NCBI GenBank assembly: GCA_910575475.1
Contig: CAJTGD010000012.1
Coordinates: forward strand, 1-64,000
Origin: Lachnospiraceae bacterium
Lineage (GTDB): Bacteria; Bacillota; Clostridia; Lachnospirales; Lachnospiraceae
Reading direction: 5' to 3'
DNA: 64,000 nucleotides
This document shows, in pieces, positions 17,166 through 25,134 of the stretch. The notes beneath the pieces were generated by a model that saw nothing but the letters and a program-made list of their open reading frames with translations, had not been told where the DNA came from and did not search any database. The first letter of the stretch is position 1, and every line of letters begins with the position of its first letter. The position numbers and the translations under genes are program-made.

Positions 17166-18344
17166 TTAATGATGGAACAGGCGAAGTCCTGTAAATGCCA
17201 TCGCCATACCGTGCTTATTGCAGGCCTCGATCACATTGTCATCCCGCACGGAACCGCCCGGCTGTGCCACGTATTTTACTCCGCTCTTGCGGGCGCGTTC
17301 AATATTGTCCCCGAACGGGAAGAACGCGTCGGATCCCAGAGATACATCGGTCATCTTGTCCAACCATGCCCGCTTTTCTTCCCTCGTAAATACATCCGGC
17401 TTTACTTTGAAGGTATTCTCCCATACGCCGTCCGCAAGAACATCCATATATTCCTCTCCGATATAAAGGTCAATGGCATTGTCCCGATCCGCCCGGCCGA
17501 TGCCGTCCTTAAACTGCAGCCCAAGAACCTGCGGTGCCTGCCTTAACCACCAGTTATCCGCCTTCTGTCCCGCCAGACGGGTACAGTGGATCCTGGACTG
17601 CTGCCCAGCGCCGATCCCGATGGCCTGTCCGTCCTTCACATAGCATACGGAATTGGACTGGGTATATTTCAGCGTGATCATGGAGATTGCCAGATCCCGC
17701 TTTGCATTTTCCGGAATGTCTTTATTCTCGGTTACGACCTTTGCAAAGAACTCATCGTCAATCTTTAATTCATTTCTTCCCTGTTCAAATGTGATCCCGA
17801 ATACTTCCTTGTGCTCCAACGGCGCCGGCTCATACGCAGGATCGATCTGGATCACATTGTAATTGCCTTTTTTCTTCTGCTTTAACAGCTCCAGAGCCTC
17901 CGGCTCATATCCCGGCGCGATCACGCCGTCCGATACCTCCCTCTTGATCAGCCTTGCCGTATCCACGTCGCACACATCGGACAGAGCGATAAAGTCGCCG
18001 AAGGAGGACATCCTGTCGGCTCCTCTGGCTCTCGCATAGGCGCACGCAAGGGGAGAGAGCTCTCCCAGATCATCCACCCAGTAGATCTTCGCCAATGTTT
18101 CCGACAGCGGAAGCCCGACTGCAGCGCCTGCCGGGGACACATGCTTAAAAGAGGTGGCGGCCGGAAGCCCGGTAGCCTTCTTCATCTCGCTTACCAGCAG
18201 CCAGCCGTTGAACGCGTCCAGAAAGTTGATATATCCCGGACGCCCGCATAATACTTCAATGGGAAGGTCGCTTCCGTCCTGCATATAGATCCTGGACGGC
18301 TTCTGATTCGGGTTACAGCCATATTTCAATTCTAATTCTTTCAT
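17166..18344 (-). CDS. purH: AICAR formyltransferase (PurH transformylase domain only)
   Basis: A 392-residue enzyme that transfers a formyl group from 10-formyl-THF to AICAR, the penultimate step of purine synthesis. It has only the transformylase half of PurH; the N-terminal cyclohydrolase domain is absent. The catalytic Lys-His pair is visible in SFKHVSPAGAA (about residue 67), followed by SPLACAYARARGADRMSSFGDFIALS, then GAGQQSRIHCTRLAG near 258 and SDAFFPFGD near 345. The missing cyclohydrolase is supplied by the PurO-type gene 92 bases upstream. Short linear transformylase-only forms of this length are known from clostridia. Confidence 0.92.
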   Translation of the reverse strand: MKELELKYGCNPNQKPSRIYMQDGSDLPIEVLCGRPGYINFLDAFNGWLLVSEMKKATGLPAATSFKHVSPAGAAVGLPLSETLAKIYWVDDLGELSPLACAYARARGADRMSSFGDFIALSDVCDVDTARLIKREVSDGVIAPGYEPEALELLKQKKKGNYNVIQIDPAYEPAPLEHKEVFGITFEQGRNELKIDDEFFAKVVTENKDIPENAKRDLAISMITLKYTQSNSVCYVKDGQAIGIGAGQQSRIHCTRLAGQKADNWWLRQAPQVLGLQFKDGIGRADRDNAIDLYIGEEYMDVLADGVWENTFKVKPDVFTREEKRAWLDKMTDVSLGSDAFFPFGDNIERARKSGVKYVAQPGGSVRDDNVIEACNKHGMAMAFTGLRLFHH

Positions 18345-18436
18345 CTGTCACGACTCCTTTTTTGTTTTCATATTCGTGTTTCTGAATTTCTGCCCGCAGT
18401 TCTTTCCTGTCTCTGAACTGCGATTCACACTCTACA

Positions 18437-19153
18437 TCATTTCTGATTTTTATTTACGATCCTGGTCTCGTACTTTCCGCTCTTAATATCGATGTAACGC
18501 ACAAACAGAGATACTTTATTCTCCTCATTCAGGCTGTCCCACAGAAGCTCTGTAAAGGCATCTATATCGTCCGGTATGGAGATCAGCTTCGGTTCCCCTT
18601 CAAAGCTGGGGAGCGGATCGCCGTCATGCATATAAGTATGTATAAAATGCCCTTCCCCCGCCGCCGGATTCTCATAGGCAAATGTATACCGATTGCAGCT
18701 TTCCGGAGTGCCGTTGCTGCTCTTTAAAATGGACATGGCATAATTGTAGTTTGCATTTTCCACATGCATGATTCCGGAGATACGCGGCGTATAGTTCGGA
18801 GCGTCCGGTTCAAATTCCCTGGAACGCAGCGACTGCTCGAATGTCATCTGACGGTCCATCCCCTCGTAGATGGTATCCGTCTGGTCTCCATTGGTCACGA
18901 TGGTCTTGTTGCCGAGCACACGCACCGGAGCGTAGATCACCAGGCTCGGGTCCGTCAGCTTGGCAGGATCAAATGCCTGGGTCCGGATGCCTTCCCCGTC
19001 TTCCACGAAGATACGGTTCCTGCTGTTCACGCTGCGCCCCATGATAAAATATGCAGCAGCAGCCTTCGTACCGTCCGCGCTCTTCCCAAGGATGATCCCT
19101 CTTCCCGGATAAGAATTGTTCTTTAATTCCTGCTCAATGGATAACATGTTCAT
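18437..19153 (-). CDS. purO: IMP cyclohydrolase, PurO type
   Basis: A 238-residue protein matching the archaeal-type IMP cyclohydrolase family, which closes the ring of FAICAR to give IMP. Recognisable blocks are NSYPGRGIILGKSADGTKAAAAYFIMGRS at residues 13-41, NYTPRISGIMH near 120 and the FIHTYMHDGDPLPSFEGEPK stretch near 172. It sits directly upstream of the transformylase gene, so the pair together carry out what one bifunctional PurH does in most bacteria. A strong promoter lies at 19219-19247 and the start is preceded by a GGAGAGG-type site. Confidence 0.9.
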   Translation of the reverse strand: MNMLSIEQELKNNSYPGRGIILGKSADGTKAAAAYFIMGRSVNSRNRIFVEDGEGIRTQAFDPAKLTDPSLVIYAPVRVLGNKTIVTNGDQTDTIYEGMDRQMTFEQSLRSREFEPDAPNYTPRISGIMHVENANYNYAMSILKSSNGTPESCNRYTFAYENPAAGEGHFIHTYMHDGDPLPSFEGEPKLISIPDDIDAFTELLWDSLNEENKVSLFVRYIDIKSGKYETRIVNKNQK

Positions 19154-19218
19154 GATTGTGCCTCTCCTTCCGATCTTTCGAATCTGATATCTGTTGTGAA
19201 CAATTACCGAATACGTCC

Positions 19219-19247
19219 ATTATACCTGTGATATCCGGTAAGTTCAA
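19219..19247 (-). promoter_or_regulatory. Sigma-A promoter for purO-purH
   Basis: On the minus strand TTGAAC (19242-19247) and TATAAT (19219-19224) are separated by exactly 17 bases. It lies about 65 bases before the purO start codon and downstream of the carD terminator. Confidence 0.7.
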
Positions 19248-19290
19248 TACAAACTTTTGCATCTCTTCTGTTCTTTTTCCTCATACGCAT

Positions 19291-19338
19291 AAAAAACCCC
19301 CGGAAATGCCTGTCCGCTGACAGGTCATCCTCCAGGGC
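19291..19338 (-). terminator. Terminator downstream of carD
   Basis: On the minus strand a CCTGTC / GACAGG hairpin (19309-19324), extended by an imperfect outer stem, is followed by GGGGG and a six-T run at 19291-19296, just after the carD stop codon. Confidence 0.7.
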
Positions 19339-19345
19339 ATACTTA

Positions 19346-19837
19346 TCATGCTTCTTTTTTTCTCTGCTCGTTGATAAAGCCTTCGACTTTATTTTCCGGA
19401 ATGCCCAGGGCATAGGAAAATTCACTGTAAAGTGCATGCTCCAAAAGCTGCTGGTACTTCTTGTCCATGCTTGTAACACCGCCGCGATGCTCTGTACGCT
19501 TATAAAGGGTCTTCAATACCCGGATCCAGTTCTCCGGCACATATCCTGAGATACAGTCCTTATATTCCTGCTCCCGCGTCTTCTCACTGCGCACCCACAG
19601 GATCTCAATATCGTCCAGCCTCTTGATCAGTCCCAGAACCGCCTCCCGCTCAATGGGCTTGCGGATGTTGGTCTCATCATCAATGGGGACATATGCCCGA
19701 TCCTTTGCATTGCCCACTGACTGTAAGGTATAATACTTCTTCTTCCTGTCAGCAAACGTAAAATCCAATGTTCCTACATCTTCAATCCGATATACACCCT
19801 TACACTTATAAACTACTGCATCACCTTGATTATGCAT
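19346..19837 (-). CDS. CarD-family RNA polymerase-binding regulator
   Basis: A 163-residue protein. Residues 1-65 form the CarD_CdnL_TRCF Tudor-like RNA polymerase interaction domain (GDAVVYKCKGVYRIEDVG, then YYTLQSVGNAKDRAYVPID), followed by a helical DNA-binding part (EILWVRSEKTREQEYKDCI). CarD/CdnL proteins stabilise open complexes at promoters. The start is most likely the ATG at 19837, because GGAGG is six bases before it and would be too close to the ATG at 19843. It is a single-gene transcript with a promoter at 19939-19967 and a terminator at 19291-19338. Confidence 0.88.
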   Translation of the reverse strand: MHNQGDAVVYKCKGVYRIEDVGTLDFTFADRKKKYYTLQSVGNAKDRAYVPIDDETNIRKPIEREAVLGLIKRLDDIEILWVRSEKTREQEYKDCISGYVPENWIRVLKTLYKRTEHRGGVTSMDKKYQQLLEHALYSEFSYALGIPENKVEGFINEQRKKEA

Positions 19838-19938
19838 ACACATCCTCCTTCCTTACCAGATAGAAAAATCTCTGTTTTGCTGCATTGACATTGGATCTTC
19901 ACGCTTATAAAAGCTCTAAAACACCTCTTATCCATATA

Positions 19939-19967
19939 ATTATAGCACCTTTTTCATGCAGGCGTAA
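19939..19967 (-). promoter_or_regulatory. Promoter upstream of carD
   Basis: TATAAT on the minus strand (19939-19944) with TTACGC (19962-19967) 17 bases upstream, about 100 bases before the carD start. Confidence 0.45.
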
Positions 19968-20023
19968 GAAGATTTTTTTAAGGAAGGTTCAATTTTGTAA
20001 ATCAATTTCGCAAACTACGACTG

Positions 20024-20473
20024 TTACTCCAGGAACATTTTCAGTTCTTCCATAAATGTGTTGACATCCTTGAACTGCCGGTATACAGAAGCAAACCTGA
20101 CATAAGCCACAGGATCCAGGGTTTTCAGCCGCTCCATGACGATCTCGCCGATGAGGCTGCTGGGGATCTCCTTCTCCTCCCGGTTCACGATCTGCAGCTC
20201 GATCTCATCCACAGCTTCCTTGATGGCATCCGCAGGCACCGGCCGCTTATAGCAGGCGCTCAATACTCCGCTCTCAATCTTGGAACGTTCAAACTGTTCC
20301 CGGTTATTGTCCTTTTTTATCACGATCAGCGGGATGGTCTCAATCTTCTCATAAGTGGTAAACCGTTTTCCGCACTCATCACAACAACGGCGGCGGCGAA
20401 TCGAATTGTTCTCTTCCGCCGGCCTGGAATCAATGACGCGTGTGTCCGAATTTCCGCAATAGGGACATTTCAT
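20024..20473 (-). CDS. nrdR: Transcriptional repressor NrdR
   Basis: A 149-residue repressor of ribonucleotide reductase genes that senses ATP/dATP. It opens with the zinc ribbon MKCPYCGNSDTRVIDSR and CCDECGKRFTTYE (four cysteines), then an ATP-cone from about residue 49 (VIKKDNNREQFERSKIESGVLSAC). Length equals the family norm. In this genome no nrd gene is within the window. It lies next to a YlmC-type gene, a combination seen in many clostridia. Confidence 0.97.
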   Translation of the reverse strand: MKCPYCGNSDTRVIDSRPAEENNSIRRRRCCDECGKRFTTYEKIETIPLIVIKKDNNREQFERSKIESGVLSACYKRPVPADAIKEAVDEIELQIVNREEKEIPSSLIGEIVMERLKTLDPVAYVRFASVYRQFKDVNTFMEELKMFLE

Positions 20474-20622
20474 AATATCATCCGCCTTTCTTTTTCTGCT
20501 ATGGTATACAAGTCGTTATAAAGGAACTCCATACTGCCGCTTCCCGAAGCTAAAGCACCCTGCCTTCGTTCGTAAACAGATACAGTATAATTTAATTATA
20601 CACAATTCGTGGCACAATTGCA

Positions 20623-20877
20623 TTATATTTTTTTCAGAAATTTTTCTTCCCGGATTTCTACGAGGATGATATCCGGCCCGATTCGTTTTACACAGTGAAA
20701 TGGAATCACATATTCACTGTCCGTCCCCAAAAAACCGCAGATCTTCCCCGGCCCCGGAATGATCAGTGCCTCGATCTGCCCGCTGCTGCAGTCAAATTCG
20801 ATATCCACCACACATCCCAGCCTTTTGCAGTCACAACTATTAATTACTTCCTTTTCCCGGAGTTCACACAGCCGCAT
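20623..20877 (-). CDS. YlmC/YmxH-family PRC-barrel protein
   Basis: An 84-residue single-domain protein with a PRC-barrel fold: MRLCELREKEVINSCDCKRLGCVVDIEFD, then a GQIEALIIPGPGKICGFLG hairpin and VIPFHCVKRIGPDIILVE. The family is widespread in spore formers and YmxH is linked to sporulation, but its molecular role is not settled. ATG at 20877 follows an AGGAG site by seven bases; longer frame to 20904 is less likely. It ends about 150 bases upstream of nrdR, with the sequence between them carrying several TATAAT-like stretches. Confidence 0.88.
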   Translation of the reverse strand: MRLCELREKEVINSCDCKRLGCVVDIEFDCSSGQIEALIIPGPGKICGFLGTDSEYVIPFHCVKRIGPDIILVEIREEKFLKKI

Positions 20878-21000
20878 ATCCGTCTCCTGACAACATATTT
20901 CCACTTACTTCCATTGTATGCAGCAAAGCCCCGCAAGGTTACTGCTGCCTTCGCGGATCTGCTCACCTTCTGATAGATTTTCGAAATTTCTCTCATCCTC

Positions 21001-21029
21001 TTGACATCCGATACGCATCGTATTATACT
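21001..21029 (+). promoter_or_regulatory. Near-perfect sigma-A promoter
   Basis: TTGACA at 21001-21006 and TATACT at 21024-21029 are spaced by exactly 17 bases. It is the strongest-looking promoter in the window and would drive the ABC exporter genes. Confidence 0.85.
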
Positions 21030-21054
21030 GTATTTGTACTAGTAATACAGTATA
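21024..21054. promoter_or_regulatory. Operator: perfect 11-bp inverted repeat over the -10
   Basis: TATACTGTATT at 21024-21034 is exactly repeated inverted as AATACAGTATA at 21044-21054, with a nine-base centre TGTACTAGT. The left arm contains the whole -10 element, so a bound dimeric protein would block transcription. The TGTA...TACA character resembles operators of GntR/YtrA-type repressors, which often control such exporters, but no such gene is adjacent. Confidence 0.7.
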
Positions 21055-21218
21055 TCACAGATCACATTTTATCGAAATAACCTGAGTGAAAAGATTGTTT
21101 CGTTTGAATCGAAGGTCAGACCCCGCGCAGAAGCCATCGATCCACGCCAGGGTTCCCGGCTCTCTGCTTCACGATAACCTGGGATCTGCAGACACCATTC
21201 TATAAAGGAGGATGTACA

Positions 21219-22070
21219 ATGAACCACGCTTTGACAATTTCAGGACTGACCAAAACCTATCCGGACTTTGTTTTGGATCATGTCTCATTTACGGTTCCGA
21301 GCGGCTCTATCGTCGGGCTGATCGGTGAAAACGGCGCCGGAAAAAGCACCACGATCCATGCGGCCATAGGCCTGATCCAAAAGGAAGCCGGCCATGCTGC
21401 CATCTTGGGAAAGGAAGAACTGGACGCAGAGACCAGGGAGCAGATCGGCGTTGTATTTGACGGCAGCAATTATCCGGAAATCCTTTCTCCGAAGAAGATC
21501 AGCCGTGTCATGAAGCATATTTACCGTTCCTGGGACGAACCGGCCTATCTGCGGCTTTTAAAGCAGTTTTCACTGCCTCCCGACAAGCCGATCAGACAGT
21601 TTTCAAAGGGCATGAAAATGAAGCTGGCGATCACCGCCGCCCTGTCGCACCATTCGAAGCTGCTGATCCTGGACGAAGCAACCAGCGGACTCGACCCCGT
21701 CATTCGGGATGATATCCTGGATATGCTTCTTGACTTTGTGCAGGACGAAGAGCATTCCATCCTGATCTCCTCCCACATTACCAGCGATCTGGAAAAAATC
21801 GCGGACTATATTGTATTTATCCACGAGGGGAAGGTCGTGTTCTCCAAGCCCAAGGATGAGCTGACCGAACAGTACGGTATCATCAAATGCGGAGCGGCGC
21901 AATTTGACGCAATAGAAAAATCCGATATCATCGTATCCCGAAAGATGGATTATGAGTGGCAGGTTCTGATCTCCGACCGGGATAAAATGCAGAAAAAATA
22001 CAGGGATGCCCTGATCGTCCCGGCAGCGATCGACGAAATCATGCTTTTATATATAAAGGGGGAAAAGTGA
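21219..22070 (+). CDS. ABC exporter ATP-binding protein
   Basis: A 283-residue ATPase. Walker A GENGAGKSTT is near residue 38, the signature loop is the variant FSKGMKMKL near 128, Walker B LLILDEATSGLD follows near 148, and the switch histidine is in ISSHITSDLE near 188. The C-terminal 70 residues are an extension seen in YtrB/BcrA-type exporters. An AAGGAGG site precedes the ATG. The stop codon overlaps the start region of the permease gene, so the two are translationally coupled. Likely exports a lipid, peptide or antibiotic-like compound across the membrane; substrate not predictable. Confidence 0.92.
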   Translation: MNHALTISGLTKTYPDFVLDHVSFTVPSGSIVGLIGENGAGKSTTIHAAIGLIQKEAGHAAILGKEELDAETREQIGVVFDGSNYPEILSPKKISRVMKHIYRSWDEPAYLRLLKQFSLPPDKPIRQFSKGMKMKLAITAALSHHSKLLILDEATSGLDPVIRDDILDMLLDFVQDEEHSILISSHITSDLEKIADYIVFIHEGKVVFSKPKDELTEQYGIIKCGAAQFDAIEKSDIIVSRKMDYEWQVLISDRDKMQKKYRDALIVPAAIDEIMLLYIKGEK

Positions 22071-22699
22071 TGAAAGGTATTTTACTGAAAGATCTCTATA
22101 TTGCAAAAAGCAACATTCTTGTGACTGTCATAAGCCTGATCGTCCTGGGCTTCGGACTTTCCTTTTTGCTGGAAACAAGCGCCCTTTTGGTCCTTGCCCC
22201 GGTCGTTTCCACAACGTCGGTTTTTATCAGCATCACAAGCGACACAAGCTCCAGATGGAATAAAAATGTAGTCACCATGCCGGTAACAAAGGGGCAGATC
22301 ATCGGTGAAAAGTTTATTTTTTATATCCTGCTTGCAGCCCTGGGACTGGGTGCGGCCCTGGTTCCCTGTGCATTCCTTTCCTTTTTTGACAGGGATATCA
22401 CACTGCACTCCTTATGCCTGTATGGTTCCATCGGGATCAGCGCGACCCTGCTGGCCGGCGGCATCAGCCTCCCCTGCGCTTACCTGTTTGACCCGGAAAA
22501 ATCACAGATCGTCTTTATGATGTCCTTCCTGGCTTCCACGGGAATCATTATGCTGCTGGTGCTTTTCACGAACCTGTTTATTCCTGTAAAAGACCATATC
22601 CTCCTCGCATTTTGCATCGTGCTTGTGATCTCTGTCCTGTGGTTTTTTGCCGCATACAGAATTGCGGCGGCCATTTATCAGAAACGGGATATCACATAG
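22070..22699 (+). CDS. ABC-2 type permease
   Basis: A 209-residue membrane protein with about six transmembrane segments and the short MKGILLKDLYIAKSN cytosolic start typical of the ABC2_membrane_5 family that pairs with YtrB/BcrA-like ATPases. It begins at ATG 22070, directly at the upstream TGA, with a GGGGG ribosome binding stretch seven bases before. It ends with a basic tail (YQKRDIT). A strong terminator follows at 22731-22780. Confidence 0.9.
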   Translation: MKGILLKDLYIAKSNILVTVISLIVLGFGLSFLLETSALLVLAPVVSTTSVFISITSDTSSRWNKNVVTMPVTKGQIIGEKFIFYILLAALGLGAALVPCAFLSFFDRDITLHSLCLYGSIGISATLLAGGISLPCAYLFDPEKSQIVFMMSFLASTGIIMLLVLFTNLFIPVKDHILLAFCIVLVISVLWFFAAYRIAAAIYQKRDIT

Positions 22700-22704
22700 T
22701 AACC

Positions 22705-22724
22705 CTTTCTGCATACGATCGTAT
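22705..22724 (+). repeat. Partial copy of the dispersed palindromic element
   Basis: CTTTCTGCATACGATCGTAT matches the right half of the 45-bp element at 60350-60394 with one core change that makes ATACGATCGTAT a perfect 12-bp palindrome. It lies between the ABC permease stop and the terminator. Confidence 0.6.
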
Positions 22725-22730
22725 AAAAAC

Positions 22731-22780
22731 CGCACCGGGACAGTATCGCAATAATACCATTCCCGGTGCGTTTTTCTTTT
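22731..22780. terminator. Bidirectional terminator between the ABC exporter and fucU
   Basis: CGCACCGGGA (22731-22740) pairs perfectly with TCCCGGTGCG (22761-22770), followed by TTTTTCTTTT on the plus strand. The minus strand also has a T-run (GTTTTTAT), so it can stop transcription of the convergent fucU operon. Confidence 0.9.
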
Positions 22781-22856
22781 CAAATTGATAGAGAGGATTC
22801 TTTCGGGTCAAAGCCCCCGTAGTAAGCTGACGGGGAATAAAAAGCCGGTTCTGCGG

Positions 22857-23297
22857 CTATTCTGTCACAACACCCTTCTGCAGCATCACATTCGCATACA
22901 GGGCGGATTCTCCGGTCGCGATGATCGCATAAGCCGTCTTTGCCTCGTCGTAGAATGCAAACCGCTCGATATTGCCCACGCAGTCCGCACCGCGGGAATC
23001 GTGCTTTGCGATGATCTCCTTGTAGGTATCCCAGATTGGAGTCTCCACATCATCCCCGGGCATCACTTCCATCAGGTTCACCGGCTTCTCCACATAAGTA
23101 TCCAGCGGGAATACCTGCAGGATCGCATCTAGAAGCTCTGGTACGCCGTGACCGTCACAGCGGATCACGATCGCGTCCTTTCCCATGGATTCCGCCGGGA
23201 AGTTTCCGTCGGAGATCACCAGACGGTCACTGTGCCCCATCTCGCAGAGCACCATCAACAATTCCGGAGACAATATTTTCGGAATTCCTTTTAACAT
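22857..23297 (-). CDS. fucU: L-fucose mutarotase
   Basis: A 146-residue RbsD/FucU-fold enzyme that interconverts anomers of L-fucose before isomerisation. It starts MLKGIPKILSPELLMVLCEMGHSD, with the conserved HSDRLVISDGNFP and, near the end, FYDEAKTAYAIIATGESALYANVMLQKG. GGAGGG precedes the ATG. It is the last gene of the fucose group, 16 bases after fucI, and ends facing the bidirectional terminator at 22731-22780. Confidence 0.95.
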   Translation of the reverse strand: MLKGIPKILSPELLMVLCEMGHSDRLVISDGNFPAESMGKDAIVIRCDGHGVPELLDAILQVFPLDTYVEKPVNLMEVMPGDDVETPIWDTYKEIIAKHDSRGADCVGNIERFAFYDEAKTAYAIIATGESALYANVMLQKGVVTE

Positions 23298-23313
23298 ATT
23301 CTATACCCTCCAT

Positions 23314-25119
23314 TTATTTGATGGTCTTATATAACGGTCCGTAAGCCTGGCATGCTCTGTAGTCAGCGCCTTCCTTGTCCATGCCGAATGCGTTCCATGC
23401 TGCCGGACGGAAGATCTTCTCCTCCGGTACGTTGTGCATCGCAACCGGAATCCTCAGGATGGAGCACAGGGTGATCAGGTCGGCACCGATATGTCCGTAG
23501 CTGATCGCGCCGTGGTTTGCGCCCCAGTTGTTCATCACGTCATATGCCGTAGCAAATGCGCCTTCTCCGGTTGTTCTCGGTGCGAACCAAGTACACGGCC
23601 ATGTATAGTCGGTTCTCTTCCAGAGTACGTCGGTTACCTCGTCCGGAAGATGTACGGTCCAGCCCTCTGCGATCTGCAGCATCGGTCCTAAGTTCTTCAC
23701 CAGGTTCAGACGGATCATGGTCACAGGCATCTCTGCCTCGGTTACGAATCTGGAGGAATAGCCGCCGCCCCGGAAATATCCAAGGTCTGCGTAGTTCCAT
23801 GTAGTCGCCTTCATGATGGCTTCCTGATCTGCCTCTGTTACCTCATACCACGGCTTCATCACGCCGTTTCCGTTGGCATCCTTTGCCTGTCCGTTGGCAT
23901 CCAGACATGCTGCTCCGGAGTTGATCAGATGGATAAATCCGCCTGCTTCCTTTGCCTTTCCTTCCAGCTCATAGCCGCCGGCCGCTTTCTTCACTGCCTC
24001 AGGACTCCAGTATGTACGAACATCGGCAAAAATCTGCGGAGAATTGGTAAGCAGTTTATTAAAGAGCATTCCAAGGCTGTTGAGCACATCGTTCTCAGTC
24101 GCCAGGATATAGGGCTCTCTTGCTCCGTTCCAGTCAAAGGAGGTATTGAGCATTGCTTCCGGATAGTCGCAGTTCGGATAGAAGTCTGTCCACTGTCTCT
24201 GTCCCTGGAAGCCGGCAGCGATGGCATTGTGGCCAACCTTTTCTTCTTCGCAGCCTTCCGGCAGATTGTCATTTCCGTTCATCAGGTCTTTGATGATGCA
24301 CATCATCTTTACAACGAATTCCCAGTCAGAATCCTTTGCGTCGCGGCTCTTCTGCAGCTCTTCCGGATTCTTGTCAAAGCCTTCGATACATTTTTCTTTT
24401 GTCCATGCAAGCGCCTTCTGATATTCTGCCTCATCATAGATGCCTTCTGTCATACGGCGGATGATCTCTACCTCATCTACGGATTCCACACGCATTCCAA
24501 GGTATTCCTCGATGAATGCCGGATCAATGATGGATCCGCCGATCCCCATACAGATGGAACCGATCTGCAGATAAGATTTTCCTCTCATGGTCGCAGCAGC
24601 AACCGCGGCACGTGCAAATCTCAGCAGCTTTTCTTTTACATCCTCCGGAATCTCCGTGTCGCTCGCTTCACAAACATCATGTCCGTAAATACCGAATGCC
24701 GGCAGGCCCTTCTGCGCATGAGTAGCCAGGACTGATGCCAGATAAACCGCGCCCGGTCTCTCTGTTCCGTTGAAGCCCCATACCGCTTTGATCGTCATTG
24801 GATCCATATCCATGGTCTCTGCGCCGTAGCACCAGCAGGGTGTCACGGTCAGAGTAATGTCTACCCCGGCCTTTTTGAACTTATCCGCGCATGCCGCTGC
24901 TTCCGCAACACGTCCGATGGTCGTATCCGCGATGATCACCTTTACAGGCTCACCGTTGGTATATTTCAGATTGTCTTCCAACAGTTTAGCCGCGGATTTT
25001 GCCATGTTCATGGTCTGATCTTCCAGAGATTCACGAACCTTGAGCGCCCCTCTTCTTCCATCGATGGTGGGACGGATCCCAATTACCGGATAGTCTCCAA
25101 TGAGTCTTGATTTTGCCAT
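23314..25119 (-). CDS. fucI: L-fucose isomerase
   Basis: A 601-residue manganese-dependent aldose-ketose isomerase converting L-fucose to L-fuculose. Recognisable stretches are [23 protein letters not shown] at the N terminus, [17 protein letters not shown] near 110, the [12 protein letters not shown] region near 306 and [24 protein letters not shown] near the C terminus. Length matches the family (about 590-600). An AGGAGG site precedes the ATG, which is 15 bases after the kinase stop codon. It works between FucU and the kinase encoded immediately upstream. Confidence 0.96.
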   Translation of the reverse strand: MAKSRLIGDYPVIGIRPTIDGRRGALKVRESLEDQTMNMAKSAAKLLEDNLKYTNGEPVKVIIADTTIGRVAEAAACADKFKKAGVDITLTVTPCWCYGAETMDMDPMTIKAVWGFNGTERPGAVYLASVLATHAQKGLPAFGIYGHDVCEASDTEIPEDVKEKLLRFARAAVAAATMRGKSYLQIGSICMGIGGSIIDPAFIEEYLGMRVESVDEVEIIRRMTEGIYDEAEYQKALAWTKEKCIEGFDKNPEELQKSRDAKDSDWEFVVKMMCIIKDLMNGNDNLPEGCEEEKVGHNAIAAGFQGQRQWTDFYPNCDYPEAMLNTSFDWNGAREPYILATENDVLNSLGMLFNKLLTNSPQIFADVRTYWSPEAVKKAAGGYELEGKAKEAGGFIHLINSGAACLDANGQAKDANGNGVMKPWYEVTEADQEAIMKATTWNYADLGYFRGGGYSSRFVTEAEMPVTMIRLNLVKNLGPMLQIAEGWTVHLPDEVTDVLWKRTDYTWPCTWFAPRTTGEGAFATAYDVMNNWGANHGAISYGHIGADLITLCSILRIPVAMHNVPEEKIFRPAAWNAFGMDKEGADYRACQAYGPLYKTIK

Positions 25120-25134
25120 AGCAGTATTCCTCCT

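Larger units (their letters stand above)
20905..21218 (+). promoter_or_regulatory. Upstream region of the ABC exporter, with a long leader
   Basis: This 314-base stretch holds the promoter and operator at 21001-21054 and then about 165 bases of leader up to the AAGGAGG site at 21205-21211. The leader has no clear riboswitch fold that I recognise, and a 39-codon GTG-started frame (21086-21205) has no ribosome binding site. Confidence 0.55.

Noticed and set aside
21086..21205. 39-codon GTG-started frame in the leader of the ABC exporter, possible leader peptide
   Set aside because: No ribosome binding site, no run of regulatory codons, and no similarity that I recognise; chance open frame is more likely.
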